Below, in pieces: positions 49,841 through 60,772 of a DNA stretch of 64,000 nucleotides; positions within the stretch are counted from its first letter, which is position 1, and every line of letters starts with the position of its first letter. This DNA comes from Blasia pusilla (lineage: Eukaryota > Marchantiophyta > Marchantiopsida > Blasiales). The translations under genes and the position numbers were made by a program. Where the stretch lies: NCBI GenBank assembly GCA_050084515.1, contig CM114275.1, positions 2,294,001 to 2,358,000 of the forward strand, written 5' to 3'. The notes beneath the pieces are model-generated. The model had not been told where the DNA came from. It did not search any database and saw only the letters and a list, made by a program, of their open reading frames with translations.

Positions 49841-51050
49841 TTATTATATCTGAGTACTTGGGGTTAGAAGTTAAAAAAGGCCTCTCCTCATGAATTCCTG
49901 CATGTTAATGATTGCTAGCACGCAAATCAAGGGGGGAAAGCTAGATTCCCAAACCATGCGGAGTGGAGGTCTTTCCAGACTTTGCTTTCACTCATGATAA
50001 CGAAATAATTCCTTGGAGACTGAGGCTCGGAGGAACTCTGGAACCCTTGATTGGAGGACGGAGACCCCTGAGAAAGTGCGGAGGCAGTGAATGTGAATCT
50101 CGTGAGGGCAAACATGATGACAGGAGATCAATGAAAGATCTTGTAGACCCGAGTGCTTCGTCGATCCACAAATTGCAATCGTGCCGGTGGAGTACTAGAA
50201 TGAGCCGTAGGGGCAAACGAATCGATTCAGAAAGTCAAACTGTGACATGATAATGTTGAGTCCAATCGACGGCCGGCGTTTGTAACAGGCGATTCTGGAC
50301 AGTAATCAGATTCCGAGATGCTGTGGATCAGCACGGAAATTTTTTTTATTTAACTTCCAACTTCTCTTTTATGCATTGGTGATCCTGTGTCGCGAGAGTT
50401 TTCCACGCAATCTCCTCCCTTGTGGACCCTAGTTGAATGCATCAAAATGCAGGCTCGATCCTCGAATTTGACCACCACCACGCAAAAGCTGCGATCTCAA
50501 CCGAGGAGGGGCCAATAGCGTCACGTCATTGACTCCGAGGTTATGTATCTAGGATCGAGCAAGGGAGCACATCCGAAGAAGTTTGGAACCCAAGTACAAG
50601 ACAAATCTTGCAAGTATGCGATGAACAAGTTTCAAAACGTTTTGTACACGGAAGTTCAGTCTGAATTTACCGCCCAAACGAGGGTTCATAAGGGTAGGGA
50701 CACGTTTAGACAGCTACGACGGAACTCGGGGACAAATATAATTCCGTAATGTTTTTATGAGCATGCAAATGTGCGGGTACCTATGGGGTGAGCGACTTAC
50801 ACACCGACATTTCCTTCTAGATGGACTAGGACGTCCACCTAGAGAGGAAGCTAATAATAACAGCTTTAATTTTCCCCAATAAAATGAGGAAAAATTATGA
50901 ACTATCCTCGCTATGGTCTAAGATGTACATCTTAAAAGAGTCGCGACTAGGAGACATTCCTATATTAACGTAGCAATTTTTTCGAACAACCAACGTCATT
51001 CCGTCCGACACTTGAATCCGGACTTGAGTCCGGCTTTAGGATCCAAATCG

Positions 51051-51089
51051 ATTAACTGCACTTTCGTCAAGGACAAAAGTGCAGTTAAT
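51051..51089. repeat. Inverted repeat, 14-bp arms
   Basis: Arms ATTAACTGCACTTT and AAAGTGCAGTTAAT are perfectly complementary around an 11-base loop. The arms would make a stable hairpin in DNA or RNA. There is no U-tract or neighbouring gene to suggest a terminator. Confidence 0.85.
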
Positions 51090-52334
51090 TGTCCGAGTGT
51101 TGAGGCACGGAGCAATCGGCTATTGCCAAAAGTGCACTTGCGAAGATAAGCAAAGACGAGCTGGAGCTGCTTATGAGCGCCTTAGTACATACGCTGACAC
51201 ACTCTAGCTCCTAACAAAAGTTATGGGGGTGGTTGTCATTGATGTAACAGGGTGGCAAAGGCGAGGACAAAGAAGAAGAGCTTCGCATGCCGATGATTTC
51301 CTCTTCTTTATCCAAAATCGAGAGACATACGGCTTATACAGATAGACCTGAATCTTGATTGCAAAAGCATATAGAATAGGCCTTTGGGTGCAGAGGCGAA
51401 GTTACTTTAACTCTTTCTTTCTTTTCTTTCTTTTCTTTTTTCATGTCACCTAGATGGCGAGGAGATGCAGAGTTTTTTGTCCATGTACAGTCTTGTTTCA
51501 GAGACTGACAAGATTGCAGATGAATGACGGGAGACCCACTCTGTTGTTGAAAGCGACGGAAGAGAAGCGAAACAAGAGCTGTACCAAAATGCTATAGACT
51601 GGGATCCCGAAGAAACCCTAGCTGACAGGCCAGCTGCAGTACTGCAAGAGGTAATGAATGCCGTGCATTCTCAACGAGCTACGGTGCTACATGAATCAGG
51701 ATTTAAGATTGCTCCCCCTGCACCACCAGTCCTATCCCGCCACCTCCTCCCAATACTCCAAGTTTCAAAAAGTCGACACCCCTCCGTCGCACTGGCCCTG
51801 CAATATCTCGTTATCCCCGGTTTAATGCGTCGTGCGAGCAGGTATGTTACCTGACATTCGTTCTTTCTCAGCTCCTACCGGAGTCCCGCTTGTTCTTTGC
51901 ATCTTACTATGCTCTAGTATCTGTGCGTTGTTAAAGAGAATTCTTGTCAAGCATTCCTAAATTCAGCGTCTACGAGAACCCGTATTAGCACTTTGAATTT
52001 ATGTCACTCGTCACCCAAATCGAATGCAATTTACATCCTACCTCACTCAAATCCCGGTTGGGTACCGTATTGTGATTTTGGACCTTTCCGTGATGTTCTT
52101 GTCTTGAGGCACTTCGGTCCAATACGGATACCAAGATAGGGACGTCAAGAATGTGAGGAGGATCGCACTTGAAAAACACCTGACACAAGAAGAGGGATTA
52201 ATGGAGAAATCATGGGGACCAGAGGAATAGCGTCCCGCCGTCCCCTTGTAAGGCCTGGCCCGCCCGGGTATACTTGGGCACTTGACTTGAAAATACCTGA
52301 AAATCTGATTACGAAGAAGAGCGGTAGCCCAGAA

Positions 52335-52364
52335 TCCGAGGCTGTGTGCACACACAGCCTCGGA
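52335..52364. repeat. 30-bp near-perfect palindrome
   Basis: Two perfect 14-bp arms, TCCGAGGCTGTGTG and CACACAGCCTCGGA, are separated by two bases (CA). This is unexpected by chance in this length of DNA. No flanking gene explains it. Confidence 0.9.
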
Positions 52365-52652
52365 CTTCTTGACTGCTGCGAACTAGATTTACACACCAAT
52401 GCCACCCGGGAAAGCGATGTCTACATCTACGCAGTGCGCACCAATGCACCCCCGATTTCCGAATTGAGGTAATGGAGGATGTGCCAACGTCTACGCGCTC
52501 GCAGTAGAGCGAAGTCGGAGGTTTAAAAAGAGCGCAAGGTACAGTAACGAAATTTGGGATTGGGTTTCGGTTGGGTTGGTGGGCCGCATCTAGCGACCTT
52601 GGATCGATTCGTGGCTATTCACGAGCGGACCGAGATCAAGGGACGTGAATCA

Positions 52653-52864
52653 ATGGCGATGGCGACCTTGGCGAGAGAGAGCAGGAGCCACAAGCCATAC
52701 GGTACGTCTTTGTCCTTTCTCTGACATTTTCTGTGGGCATCATGATTACTTTTCACATGCAACGGACCAAATCAGGTCACGTCGCACTCAGAGACTCACC
52801 TCAGCAGTTATCCGCAATCACAGTGAGAGCCAAGCAGAGGAAAGCGGAAATCGACGAGATCTAA
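52653..52864 (+). CDS. Possible two-exon small protein, 45 residues
   Basis: ATG at 52653 opens a short frame reading MAMATLARESRSHKPY. A good donor (GTACGT at 52702) and acceptor (ATCAG ending 52775) would join it to GHVALRDSPQQLSAITVRAK and a lysine/glutamate-rich end stopping at TAA 52862-52864. The join keeps the frame. I do not recognise the product. Such a short split frame can occur by chance, and no promoter or polyadenylation signal is tied to it. Confidence 0.15.
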
Positions 52865-54604
52865 GAGGCCGAACCGGCGTCGCACGCAGGAGAGAGAATC
52901 ACAGATTCTGCACATATCACCTGCAGAATGTCCGGGAAAACTTCAGCTCCAGACAGTCCTGTAATTTGCCCTGCCGCCCTTCCCGATGATCACCATCTCC
53001 CTCCCTTTACCCGTTGCGTGCCGAATCTGCTGTTGACACCATGCATCCGAGATTTTGCTACTCCTCTGCCTCCGCACCGACTGACCTACTTCCCCGCCCA
53101 ACTTCGCCTGCGATCGCTCTGCGCAAAGCAGCCGCAATGAGTGCGTCGCCGTCATGCCCATCTTGCAGCACCCGAGCGATCGAATCATGGCCGAGCGATC
53201 GAATCATGGCTGCCTCGATCACGAGACCTTTCTCTCCTCGCTCGGCTCAACCCGCACCGCATCGCATCGCTCTGGATGCCCTCAAGCCTCAACGGCAGCG
53301 CCAAATCCGCATCCCTCATCAATCCCCTTCCCTACTCCCACTTCCGCACCACCTCCTGTCGGTCCCACGGAGAGCGACCTTAACCGCCGTAGAACTCCCG
53401 AGCACTCCGCGATCATCCCACCGAGCCATACCTCAAACCCTCTTCAGAAAAATTCAGTTCCCCCATTGGTTGGCCCCGCTAAGCGAGACGGCGAGGAGGA
53501 TGAACATCTCCACACTCGCCTGGAATCTGGACTCCGGGAATCAGCTCTCCCATCCGAGCACGACGGCGCAGGACGGGTCAGGGCATGAGACGTGGTAACG
53601 ACCAGTTTTAAGTCCGTCCCCAATTTGTGCCTGGCTGAGCTGGCGCGACTTCCAATGGGATCGTAAGAAAGTGGTCCTTGATTCTGGACCGTCAGATGAA
53701 GTCCTATCACAGTAAGACCTGACCCGTATGGTCTGGTCACCGGACCGACCATACGGCCATGCTCCCGTCACTGTTTTTCATTTTGCATTGTGTTTTGGTC
53801 CGCCTTTCAACATGGTTTCACCTTCGTAATTCATTTTCACCATATTTCCATCTTCAAAACCAAACTGTTTTCAGCGCATGGACAGTGGAAATTAAAAGAG
53901 GACAGTTTTTGGCGGCCCGCATCGTGATCTTTATAGCATGTAAAAAATTAATGGACACCTAAAAGATTTAATAACTGGCCTTGGGCCTATATTTCTTAAT
54001 TACTATATGAGATATATAGTAATTAAAAATAATTGACCTATATGTGCATAGGAAAGGTGGATAGTCTACATGGCATGGGAAAGAAAATGAGAACTAGTAG
54101 AGACCATAGCTGCTAGAACATCTCCATTGGAATGAAAAAAAACCAAGGTGAATGAAAAGGATGAGAGACATGAAAAAATAGAGAAGAACCAACAAACTCT
54201 GAAGTCAATTACACAAAGGGAAAAGAAAAGAAAACACCTTCCTAGATGCTACTTTCACCAATAGTCAAAATTAAATCAACAATAATTGGAGAAGTAAGAT
54301 TATCATGAAAGGGAAAAAAGTTTGTATTCCATAGTTTGAGTCTATCTCAAACCATATACGCATGTAATGAAGACATGCTACTTATGACATAAGATCATAC
54401 TAACAAAAGACAACCGTCATAGAGTTTGACCTCTACTACTCCTTGTTGCACCCCAACGCACTCTTGATCTTGAGCTTTGCAAGCCGAAGTGTTGGGTTGA
54501 GTCTCAAAGACTCAACTCATTGCGCGTTCCAAAGGGAGCTAAGAAGTTGCCAAGCGCTAATTGGTTTGAATCTTCCCAAGTGCCTAGTGTCTCCCTAGGA
54601 ACCC
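52865..54604. other. No convincing gene
   Basis: 53000-53600 is GC-rich and open in several + frames at once (up to 194 codons, rich in Pro, Ser and Arg). This is typical of composition rather than coding, and no motif was seen. From 53950 the DNA becomes AT-rich and repeat-like up to the LTR at 54605. Confidence 0.4.
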
Positions 54605-56906
54605 TGTCACGTCTTTTAGGATAGATCGGTGAGATCTAGTAGAGCGCCTACGTGAGTAGTGGAGGACAGGCTCCGTAGGTCAAGGATGACCTGCCAAGGC
54701 CCCGGGAAACCTGAGAGAGCAGGTTTCCCCTTCGTTTCGGCTCATTTGGAGCGATATTGAAGAACTTACTATTTTAGGTAAGTACCATTTTGAGTATATG
54801 ATCTATTTCTATTTTTGGTAAGTGGCCCTTGACCTCCTACATCAGGTCAAGAGCCAAGGAGGTGACTTGGGAGCATAGCTTACCATGGAGAGAGGTTGGG
54901 AGAGAGGAGGGGTATACCTCAAGGAGGGAGAGCTTGAGAGCTCATTCTCTCTTTGTTGAACCTCTTGGCATGAGGCGGCGGAGCTATGGTCTTGCTTTCC
55001 TTGTGTGTGTAACCCAATCCTCTCATTAGGAGAATGGGTTTGATTTGACATTGAGAGAGACATGTGAGAGTGCACACATGTGAGAACTATGGTGTTGTGA
55101 GAGAGATTGGATCTTATTTTACAAAGTGAGTGAGAGAGCTTCATGGGGGAGCTCGCTGGTCACTCGCTGGTTTTGCAGGTTGGGGATTGTATTCCCCGTT
55201 CAGCGGTTCATGGGAGTGCTCACGGGAGCAAGAGCCGCTTACTTGTGATGTTTCCTTTGCTGATTTTTCGTGTGGAAGAGTGGCGCGCGGAAGCGCTGTT
55301 CAATTTTTTTAAGGGATTGAGTATGGGGGCGGGTTGTCCCATACCAATGCTCTCAAGAGCACCATGTAGTTTTCTGATTTGTTTTCTCACATGTTTTACA
55401 TTTTCGTTGGGAGAAATTATCGCGGAAGCGCTGCCAAATTTTGTGTAGGAGAAAGAGACATTGGGCTTTATGACAGTCCCTGTCAATTTTTACTGGAATG
55501 TTTGATTCCAAATATTTTTTGATGTTGTCATAGATTGTAAAGTTGTGCACGCTGTGCAACAAATGGTGCGCAATTTGGAGTTGCAAGAAAAAAGTTATGG
55601 TCAATCTTGCAAAATTGCCATTGCTAGGCAATTTTTAGGGTTAAATTGTTCAAACCTAAACTAAACTGGCGCTGGCGCGGCGGCTAGTTTAGGGTTCATA
55701 GTCACCTTCAACGGTCATCTGGTGGCGGCATCATAGTCACCTTCAACGGTCCGCCGTCAATGGTCAACCATCAACCGTCACCATCAACGGTCCGTCGTCA
55801 CCATCAACGATCAACCGTCACCGTCAACGGTCCACCGTCCACTGTCGGCCGCTGCCGACGCCTAGCGTTGCTCAGAGCCGCGTTCGGCCGTTGTCCACCC
55901 TTTGGTTGCCATTGCCGCCATTAGGGAGTGGAGAGTCTTCCACGACCACCGTTGATTCTCTTACTTGCGCCGCCACCAGGTACTTTGGTTTGGCCACCAC
56001 CGTCATCGCAGCTTCGTCATCAACTAGTGATGGCACTTGACCTCGGGTTATGGTGTTTAAGTTTTCATTTCATGTTGCTATGTTGGGATTGGTAGCTGCT
56101 CAACGATGATTGAGTACCATGCTGTGACGCCCGTAGCCGCAATGCACCGCCGATTGCCATGCCGTGCCGCTTGTGGCCACACCGCACCGTCTCCATTGCA
56201 GAGCCGCTCCTTCACTAAGGCGCAGAGCGTATGAATTGCTGATTAAGGAGGGTATGCCGCGGAGTGCCGTGCCGTTTGTAGCCGTTCCATGCCGCTAGTG
56301 CCTCACCGGACCACTGGACCTACACCGCACATCAAGGAGGTTCGAGGAGCGTGAGTACGAGAGGAGTACGACTTGCTAATTGGAGGAGTTGTCTTCACGC
56401 TCGAGTTAGGGTCGAGATTTGTAGTTGCCGAGGAGCGACATCGACATTATTGTCAGGTTATCCATTATGGTCTCTTAACCTCTATGTGTGAGAGATTTCT
56501 CGATATTGGGAAGTTATTTGGGATATTGGGTTTCGTGCTGATGCTAGGAGCATCGATGATGTATGGGTTTAGGGGACATAGACCTATATTGGATGTCCAA
56601 AGTTGAGGATGGTTTGTCGATGAGACGATAGATCGGTTGATTTTCCACACCACGCTGCTTGTTGCCGCACAACACACGTCTCAATGAGAGAGTGTAGATT
56701 GAATGCCGCATGTTTAGTTTGAGTGATTGAGGGATTACTCACGATATTGAGAGTGATCGTGTGAGAGGGGCACGAGGGCCATCACGGCGTCCTTTCGGGA
56801 TTTTGAGAGGCGAGGTAGTGGACCTGAGAGTAGCTCTAGAGGGTTTACCTAGAGTGGTGCGAGGTTTTGAGGGTCTCCACGTGAGAGACCACCTCGATCT
56901 CCTTCT
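54605..56906 (+). repeat. MTase-Ty3 copy C, 5' LTR and leader
   Basis: The LTR starts at 54605 and aligns with copy B 43444-41501 and copy A 15601-20880. The first ~215 bp also occur as the 3' LTR start of copy A (32639). The downstream LTR boundary and primer-binding site could not be located. The leader continues to the Gag ATG at 56907. Confidence 0.8.
55695..55850. repeat. Tandem CAACGGTC/CAACCGTCA-type repeats
   Basis: Short degenerate units such as 'caacggtccgtcgtcac', 'atcaacgatcaaccgtcac' and 'cgtcaacggtccaccgtcc' follow one another within the LTR/leader of copy C. This block is absent from copy B. Confidence 0.7.
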
Positions 56907-58060
56907 ATGTCATCTTCACACGAGGGGCAGCGTATAGAGGAGTGTGTTAGTGATCCATCGTACACATTAAGTGGTCCTACCAGTTGGGCGTACGAGATGG
57001 ACAACCGGGGTAGAGGACCGCGTAGGTTTTTGGGTGTTGTAGGCACTATAGAGCTACACGACTTCATTGCCGAGTTTAGGATTTGGTGTGACTCACAGCG
57101 GGCTAGGAACTCTAGAGAGTTCAACCCGTTTAAAGCATGGAACGGTATGTTCTAGCAATTAGAGGGGGCGCCCATGGACGATTACCATGAGTTCTTCCAC
57201 AGATATGCCCAGGAGATTGAGGCATGGCGACTCTACTATGACCCACACTATGTGTCATAGACGGAGCCGTTCCTAGATAAGGAGGAGTCAGGAGAGGCTA
57301 CTTCCTCTTCCACTAGTGATGTTTTAGAAGGGGTCACTCGCACTGGAGCAGTTGCACCGTCTAGTCGGGTTCGTCTTAGGTCTTAGGTTCAACCCCGTGG
57401 TTGAGTTCTTCATTGAGTTGAGGGCGAGCTACTAGGGGGTATGAACGGAGAAGTTGTGGAGCATCCACGACTTTCAGAGGCGCCCGGGTGAGAGTTTGCG
57501 TGAGGCTTACACTCATTTATGCCGGTTGATCAATGTCACTCAAGGGGGTGATAGAGGCTCAGGCTATCTAGTCATGGTATGTGACGCTCGACCGGACCCT
57601 ACGAACACGGGTGCGGGAGGGGGTGCTCCTTATGAACACCTCCCCTACGTTGATAGATGTTTTTAGAAACGCCGAGAACATTGAGCGCAACATGGCGGAG
57701 GAGAGCGTAGCCACCATGGGTTCTGGGCGAGAGCAATCACAATTGTCTGCACCACCAGTGCAGCAACGTGGACTCTGAGATAGGTCGACTGAGGCACCAC
57801 GAGCTCCGGGAGGATACCGGGAGGTTGTGCCATAGAGACTTGCGCCTTCATATGCGACTCTGCAACAGCCGCCTACGATTACTTGTTGGTCATGTGGTGG
57901 AGCCCATCCTCAACATGATTGCACTCGTCACGATCATGGACGTGTGCCTCAACATGGAGGAGGAGATGGTGCCGCACCAGGAGGTTATCAGTGTGACTAT
58001 TGTCAGAGGTATGGTCATACACGCGTAAGATGTTTCACTTTACGCCCTGAGTTACATCCG
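56907..58060 (+). pseudogene. MTase-Ty3 copy C, Gag with two zinc knuckles
   Basis: ATG 56907 opens GPTSWAYEMDNRGRGPRRFL and ELHDFIAEFRIWCDSQRARN, then stops at 57153-57155 (TAG; CAG in copy B). A middle part (57454 on) has WSIHDFQRRPGESLREAYTH, and 57581-57770 has REGVLLMNTSPTLIDVF and ENIERNMAEESVATMG. Two knuckles lie in one frame: CWSCGGAHPQHDC (from 57884) and CDYCQRYGHTRVRC (from 57992). Both resemble CCHC fingers, the first with a one-residue-shorter C-to-H spacing. The tandem arrangement is unlike the single knuckle of the chromovirus nearby. Confidence 0.85.
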
Positions 58061-58496
58061 GACCAAGAACCTGAGAGGGCACAAGAGCGAGTAGCCAGTC
58101 CGGGTGGGCCTAGAGATTGTGCACCAGGTGGTCATGTTGGGGGACGAGGAGTTGGAGTTGCCCGACAGGGTGGTGGAGCTGCCCATGGAGGAGGTAGAGT
58201 CCCACCCACCACCTAGACGTGTCGAGGGAGATGCAGGGCATAAGGCTGGGATGGCTGCTCAGATACAACAGCTACAGGAGCTGATTTCCGCTATGGCATT
58301 GAGTTTACCCGATGCCGGATCCATGGCATCGACATCATATGGAGCAGCCAGAGATATCGAGAATCTTGATTGGATGTGCGAGGTTGCCCAAATGGAGGCC
58401 GCCGCAGTTTTGACACGTGGAGCAGCCCCAGAGTTGGATCCACAGCGAGGGGAAGCCATGAAACAGACTAGGCTTCCTTAGTCTTTCACGTTGTCT

Positions 58497-58536
58497 GAGG
58501 CGATGAGGACCCCATCGATGGGGTCCTCATCGCCTC
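58497..58536. repeat. Perfect 40-bp palindrome inside copy C
   Basis: GAGGCGATGAGGACCCCATC is followed directly by its exact reverse complement, with no spacer. It lies between Gag and protease. Copy B has a deletion across this place. The symmetry stops abruptly on both sides. Confidence 0.97.
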
Positions 58537-58573
58537 TGATCAAAGTTCTTGGAGAGTTGGTGATGTTGTTGGT

Positions 58574-59404
58574 GTGCAAGCACGGAGGGCGATGAGAGAA
58601 GCGAGTGCGACGACTCCTATTGTTGATGCTCAAGAGGGGCATGCGTCAAGCACGTTGTTGGGGGCGGCCACCATTGTGTACCGCGCTCCTTTATATTCTG
58701 CTTCTGATGTTATGACGTTGGGAGGTACGCGTGCCGAGGTTTTTTGGCTGGCCGCTACGCTCTGTGAGCATGTTGTTGGAGTTCATGCATCACGTTCAGA
58801 GGTGATTTCAGAGGAGGTGATGGACCTACCCTTGGAGCGGATCCTGGGGCCGTCCACGTCAGATTCATGGAAGGTTGCAGCTGCTAGGATGGCGGAGATG
58901 CCCGCGATAGAGCGTGCCATGGTTTCTCCTGGTGGTGTGTTGCTGGATAACCAAGGAGAGGTCTTCCAATTGGTGAGTCTTGGAGGTAGAGCTTTTAGTC
59001 CACAGCGCGTCTTGTTGGATTCAGGAGCGCAACCCCTGATGTTGGGGAAAGCATCATTCAGAGGATTATGCTTGACGAGAGCCGATGTGGAGCATTGTCC
59101 ATTCCGGATACAAACATCCTTGGGTGGAGCAAGTACCACACTGTATATCACCTGACAGGAGGTCGTGGTGAGGATTCGCCCGGGACACCCTACAGATGAG
59201 TCCGTGGTGCGAGCCAAGGCGATAGTGACTAATGCAGGGTCCTATGACGTCTTGGTTGGTGGAGCAATGTTATACCTAATGGGGTTTTCCCTAGATTATT
59301 GGGAGGAGTCAGCGTCCTACAGATCAGGATGGCAGTCAGGTGATGGGCGCCTTAGCTCATTATCCGTTCGACTCACAAGTGCTGTGATCGAGCGACGACC
59401 ATGA
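58574..59404 (+). pseudogene. MTase-Ty3 copy C, aspartic protease
   Basis: The frame of 58574-59155 (start not an ATG; part of Gag-Pol) contains GVLLDNQGEVFQLVSLGGRA, then the active site LLDSGAQPLMLGKASFRGLC (DSGA, near 59023). A stop at 59153-59155 (TGA) is followed by VVRIRPGHPTDESVVRAKAI and YDVLVGGAMLYLMGFSLDYW. The protease would cleave the polyprotein. It keeps the catalytic triplet that copy B has lost. Confidence 0.85.
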
Positions 59405-59407
59405 GAG

Positions 59408-60606
59408 ATGGCGACCTTAGCAGCATTTAGCAGTGCCATCACTTGGCCTAGTGATTTGATTGAGGAACATGTCCATGCAGAGGATACTCCCGTTCCAGAC
59501 ATTTCTATGGAGAGGAGTGTCATGGTACCCGCATCAGTCCGTGGAGGAGAGGTGCCGCTTTGGGGCTCGACAGAGGAGCTTCGACGCTTAGCCACTAAGC
59601 ATGTGCAGACTGCGTGGAGCGAGACATTTGCACCGGAGTGTGACGGGTCAGAAGAACCCCAAGTAGCTGCTATTTTGCATGCTTGAGTGCGCGTGAAGCA
59701 GTACTTGTATGTGGAGATTGATTATGTTGCAAGGCGCTCTTCACTTCATCATGTGGCGTTGTTACGCCTCCGTTTTCTCGACTTGTTGTCTGCGTCCGCC
59801 ATTCAGGGTTACCAGAGTTCCCTACCGAGGGACATTTCATTGTTGGGGGCGCAGGACTTGGAGTGGGTAGGGACCATAGACTTGATCATTGCTGGTTGGC
59901 CGTGTCAGGGCCAATCGAGTGGTGGATGAGGTAGCGGGTTAGTTGACACTCGGTCCAGGTTATTTTGGGAGATGATGCAGATCTTGCGACATTTACACGA
60001 GTATCAGCCTCGTTCTCCAACATACATTTTGGAGAATGTGCCAATTTTGGGCAATTTGAGGTCCCGTGTGATGACGAGTGCACATCATGTGCGCGCATGC
60101 ATCGGCCCGGTAATGTTGTTTGATGCGGTGAGTGTGGGTTCACGAGCACATTGCCCGTGTCTTTGATGGACCCACTTGGTACCACACGAGGTGTTACGGA
60201 GGGCATGTGCGGGAGTGGAGCGCCCCTTTGATTTGTTGGTGGATTCTATATTGGATCTGGGCCGTCGATCACAGGAAGTGAGGCTAGATGATCGACCGCC
60301 ATTGATTGTGGTCAACAGGATTGGCAAGCCACGGGCAGCCTTTCCCACATTGGTGACTTTTCCCGCTTCCTATGCATTCAAGGAGGCCGGACCTGGCTTG
60401 GTTTGGGATGACCAAGTATAGAGGTTGGTGAAGCCCAATTCCAATGAGCGAGAGCGAGCGATGGGATTCCCCACAGGAGTGACGGCAGTACCCTCACTAT
60501 CTGAGGCATCACGACGTCATGTCTTGGGTCAGGCGATGGATCTGAACTGTTTGACATGGATTTTTAGCTTCGGAGTAGCTAAGCAACGTCGTTTGAGGAT
60601 GCGATA
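59408..60606 (+). pseudogene. Retrotransposon-borne C5-cytosine DNA methyltransferase (copy C)
   Basis: A linker frame (59408-59686) leads to a deletion of about 100 bp compared with copy B that removes motif I, the AdoMet-binding DLFGG segment; it is followed by LHA and a stop. The rest is intact in order: YVEIDYV (II), LIIAGWPCQGQSSGG (IV, PCQ complete), LFWEMMQILRHLHEYQP, YILENVPILGNLRS (VI), and FDAVSVGSRAHCPCL (VIII, degraded). Then come NRIGKPRAAFPTLVTF, ERERAMGFPTGVTAVPSLSE and RRHVLGQAMDLNCLTW (IX/X). Stops at 59927-59929, 60164-60166 and 60419-60421 correspond to Arg, Trp and Gln codons in copy B. The enzyme family transfers a methyl group to C5 of cytosine. This copy cannot work, but it keeps motif IV and X residues that copy B has lost. 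Confidence 0.88.
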
Positions 60607-60772
60607 GATCACAGCTATTGCGTTGGTGAGCCCCATGCCTACCGAGACGGTTGAGGCAGCGGTTGGGGGGAGACTTGAGGAGATCAACATACCATGGGTG
60701 ATTGGGAGAGACATCCTTGGACTTCTTGGGATGTTTTGCAGGTACGCCAAGAGATGATAGCCACAACATTGA
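60607..60772 (+). pseudogene. MTase-Ty3 copy C, methyltransferase-RT linker
   Basis: A short readable stretch (ALVSPMPTETVEAAVGGRLE, then PWVIGRDILGLLGMF) links the methyltransferase to the reverse transcriptase. Copy B has a decayed equivalent at about 38000-38160. No domain was recognised. Confidence 0.6.

Larger units (their letters stand above)
49841..52640. other. No recognisable gene; two strong inverted repeats
   Basis: Short frames only. The CT-rich run at about 51410-51440 and the inverted repeats at 51051-51089 and 52335-52364 are the only structures I could support. Confidence 0.4.

Noticed and set aside
53014-53598. 194-codon Pro/Ser-rich frame on the + strand
   Set aside because: Two other + frames are open across the same stretch, so it is a composition effect; no motif or splice support.
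55695-55850. CRISPR-like array
   Set aside because: Units are short, degenerate and contiguous with no unique spacers, in a eukaryotic LTR.
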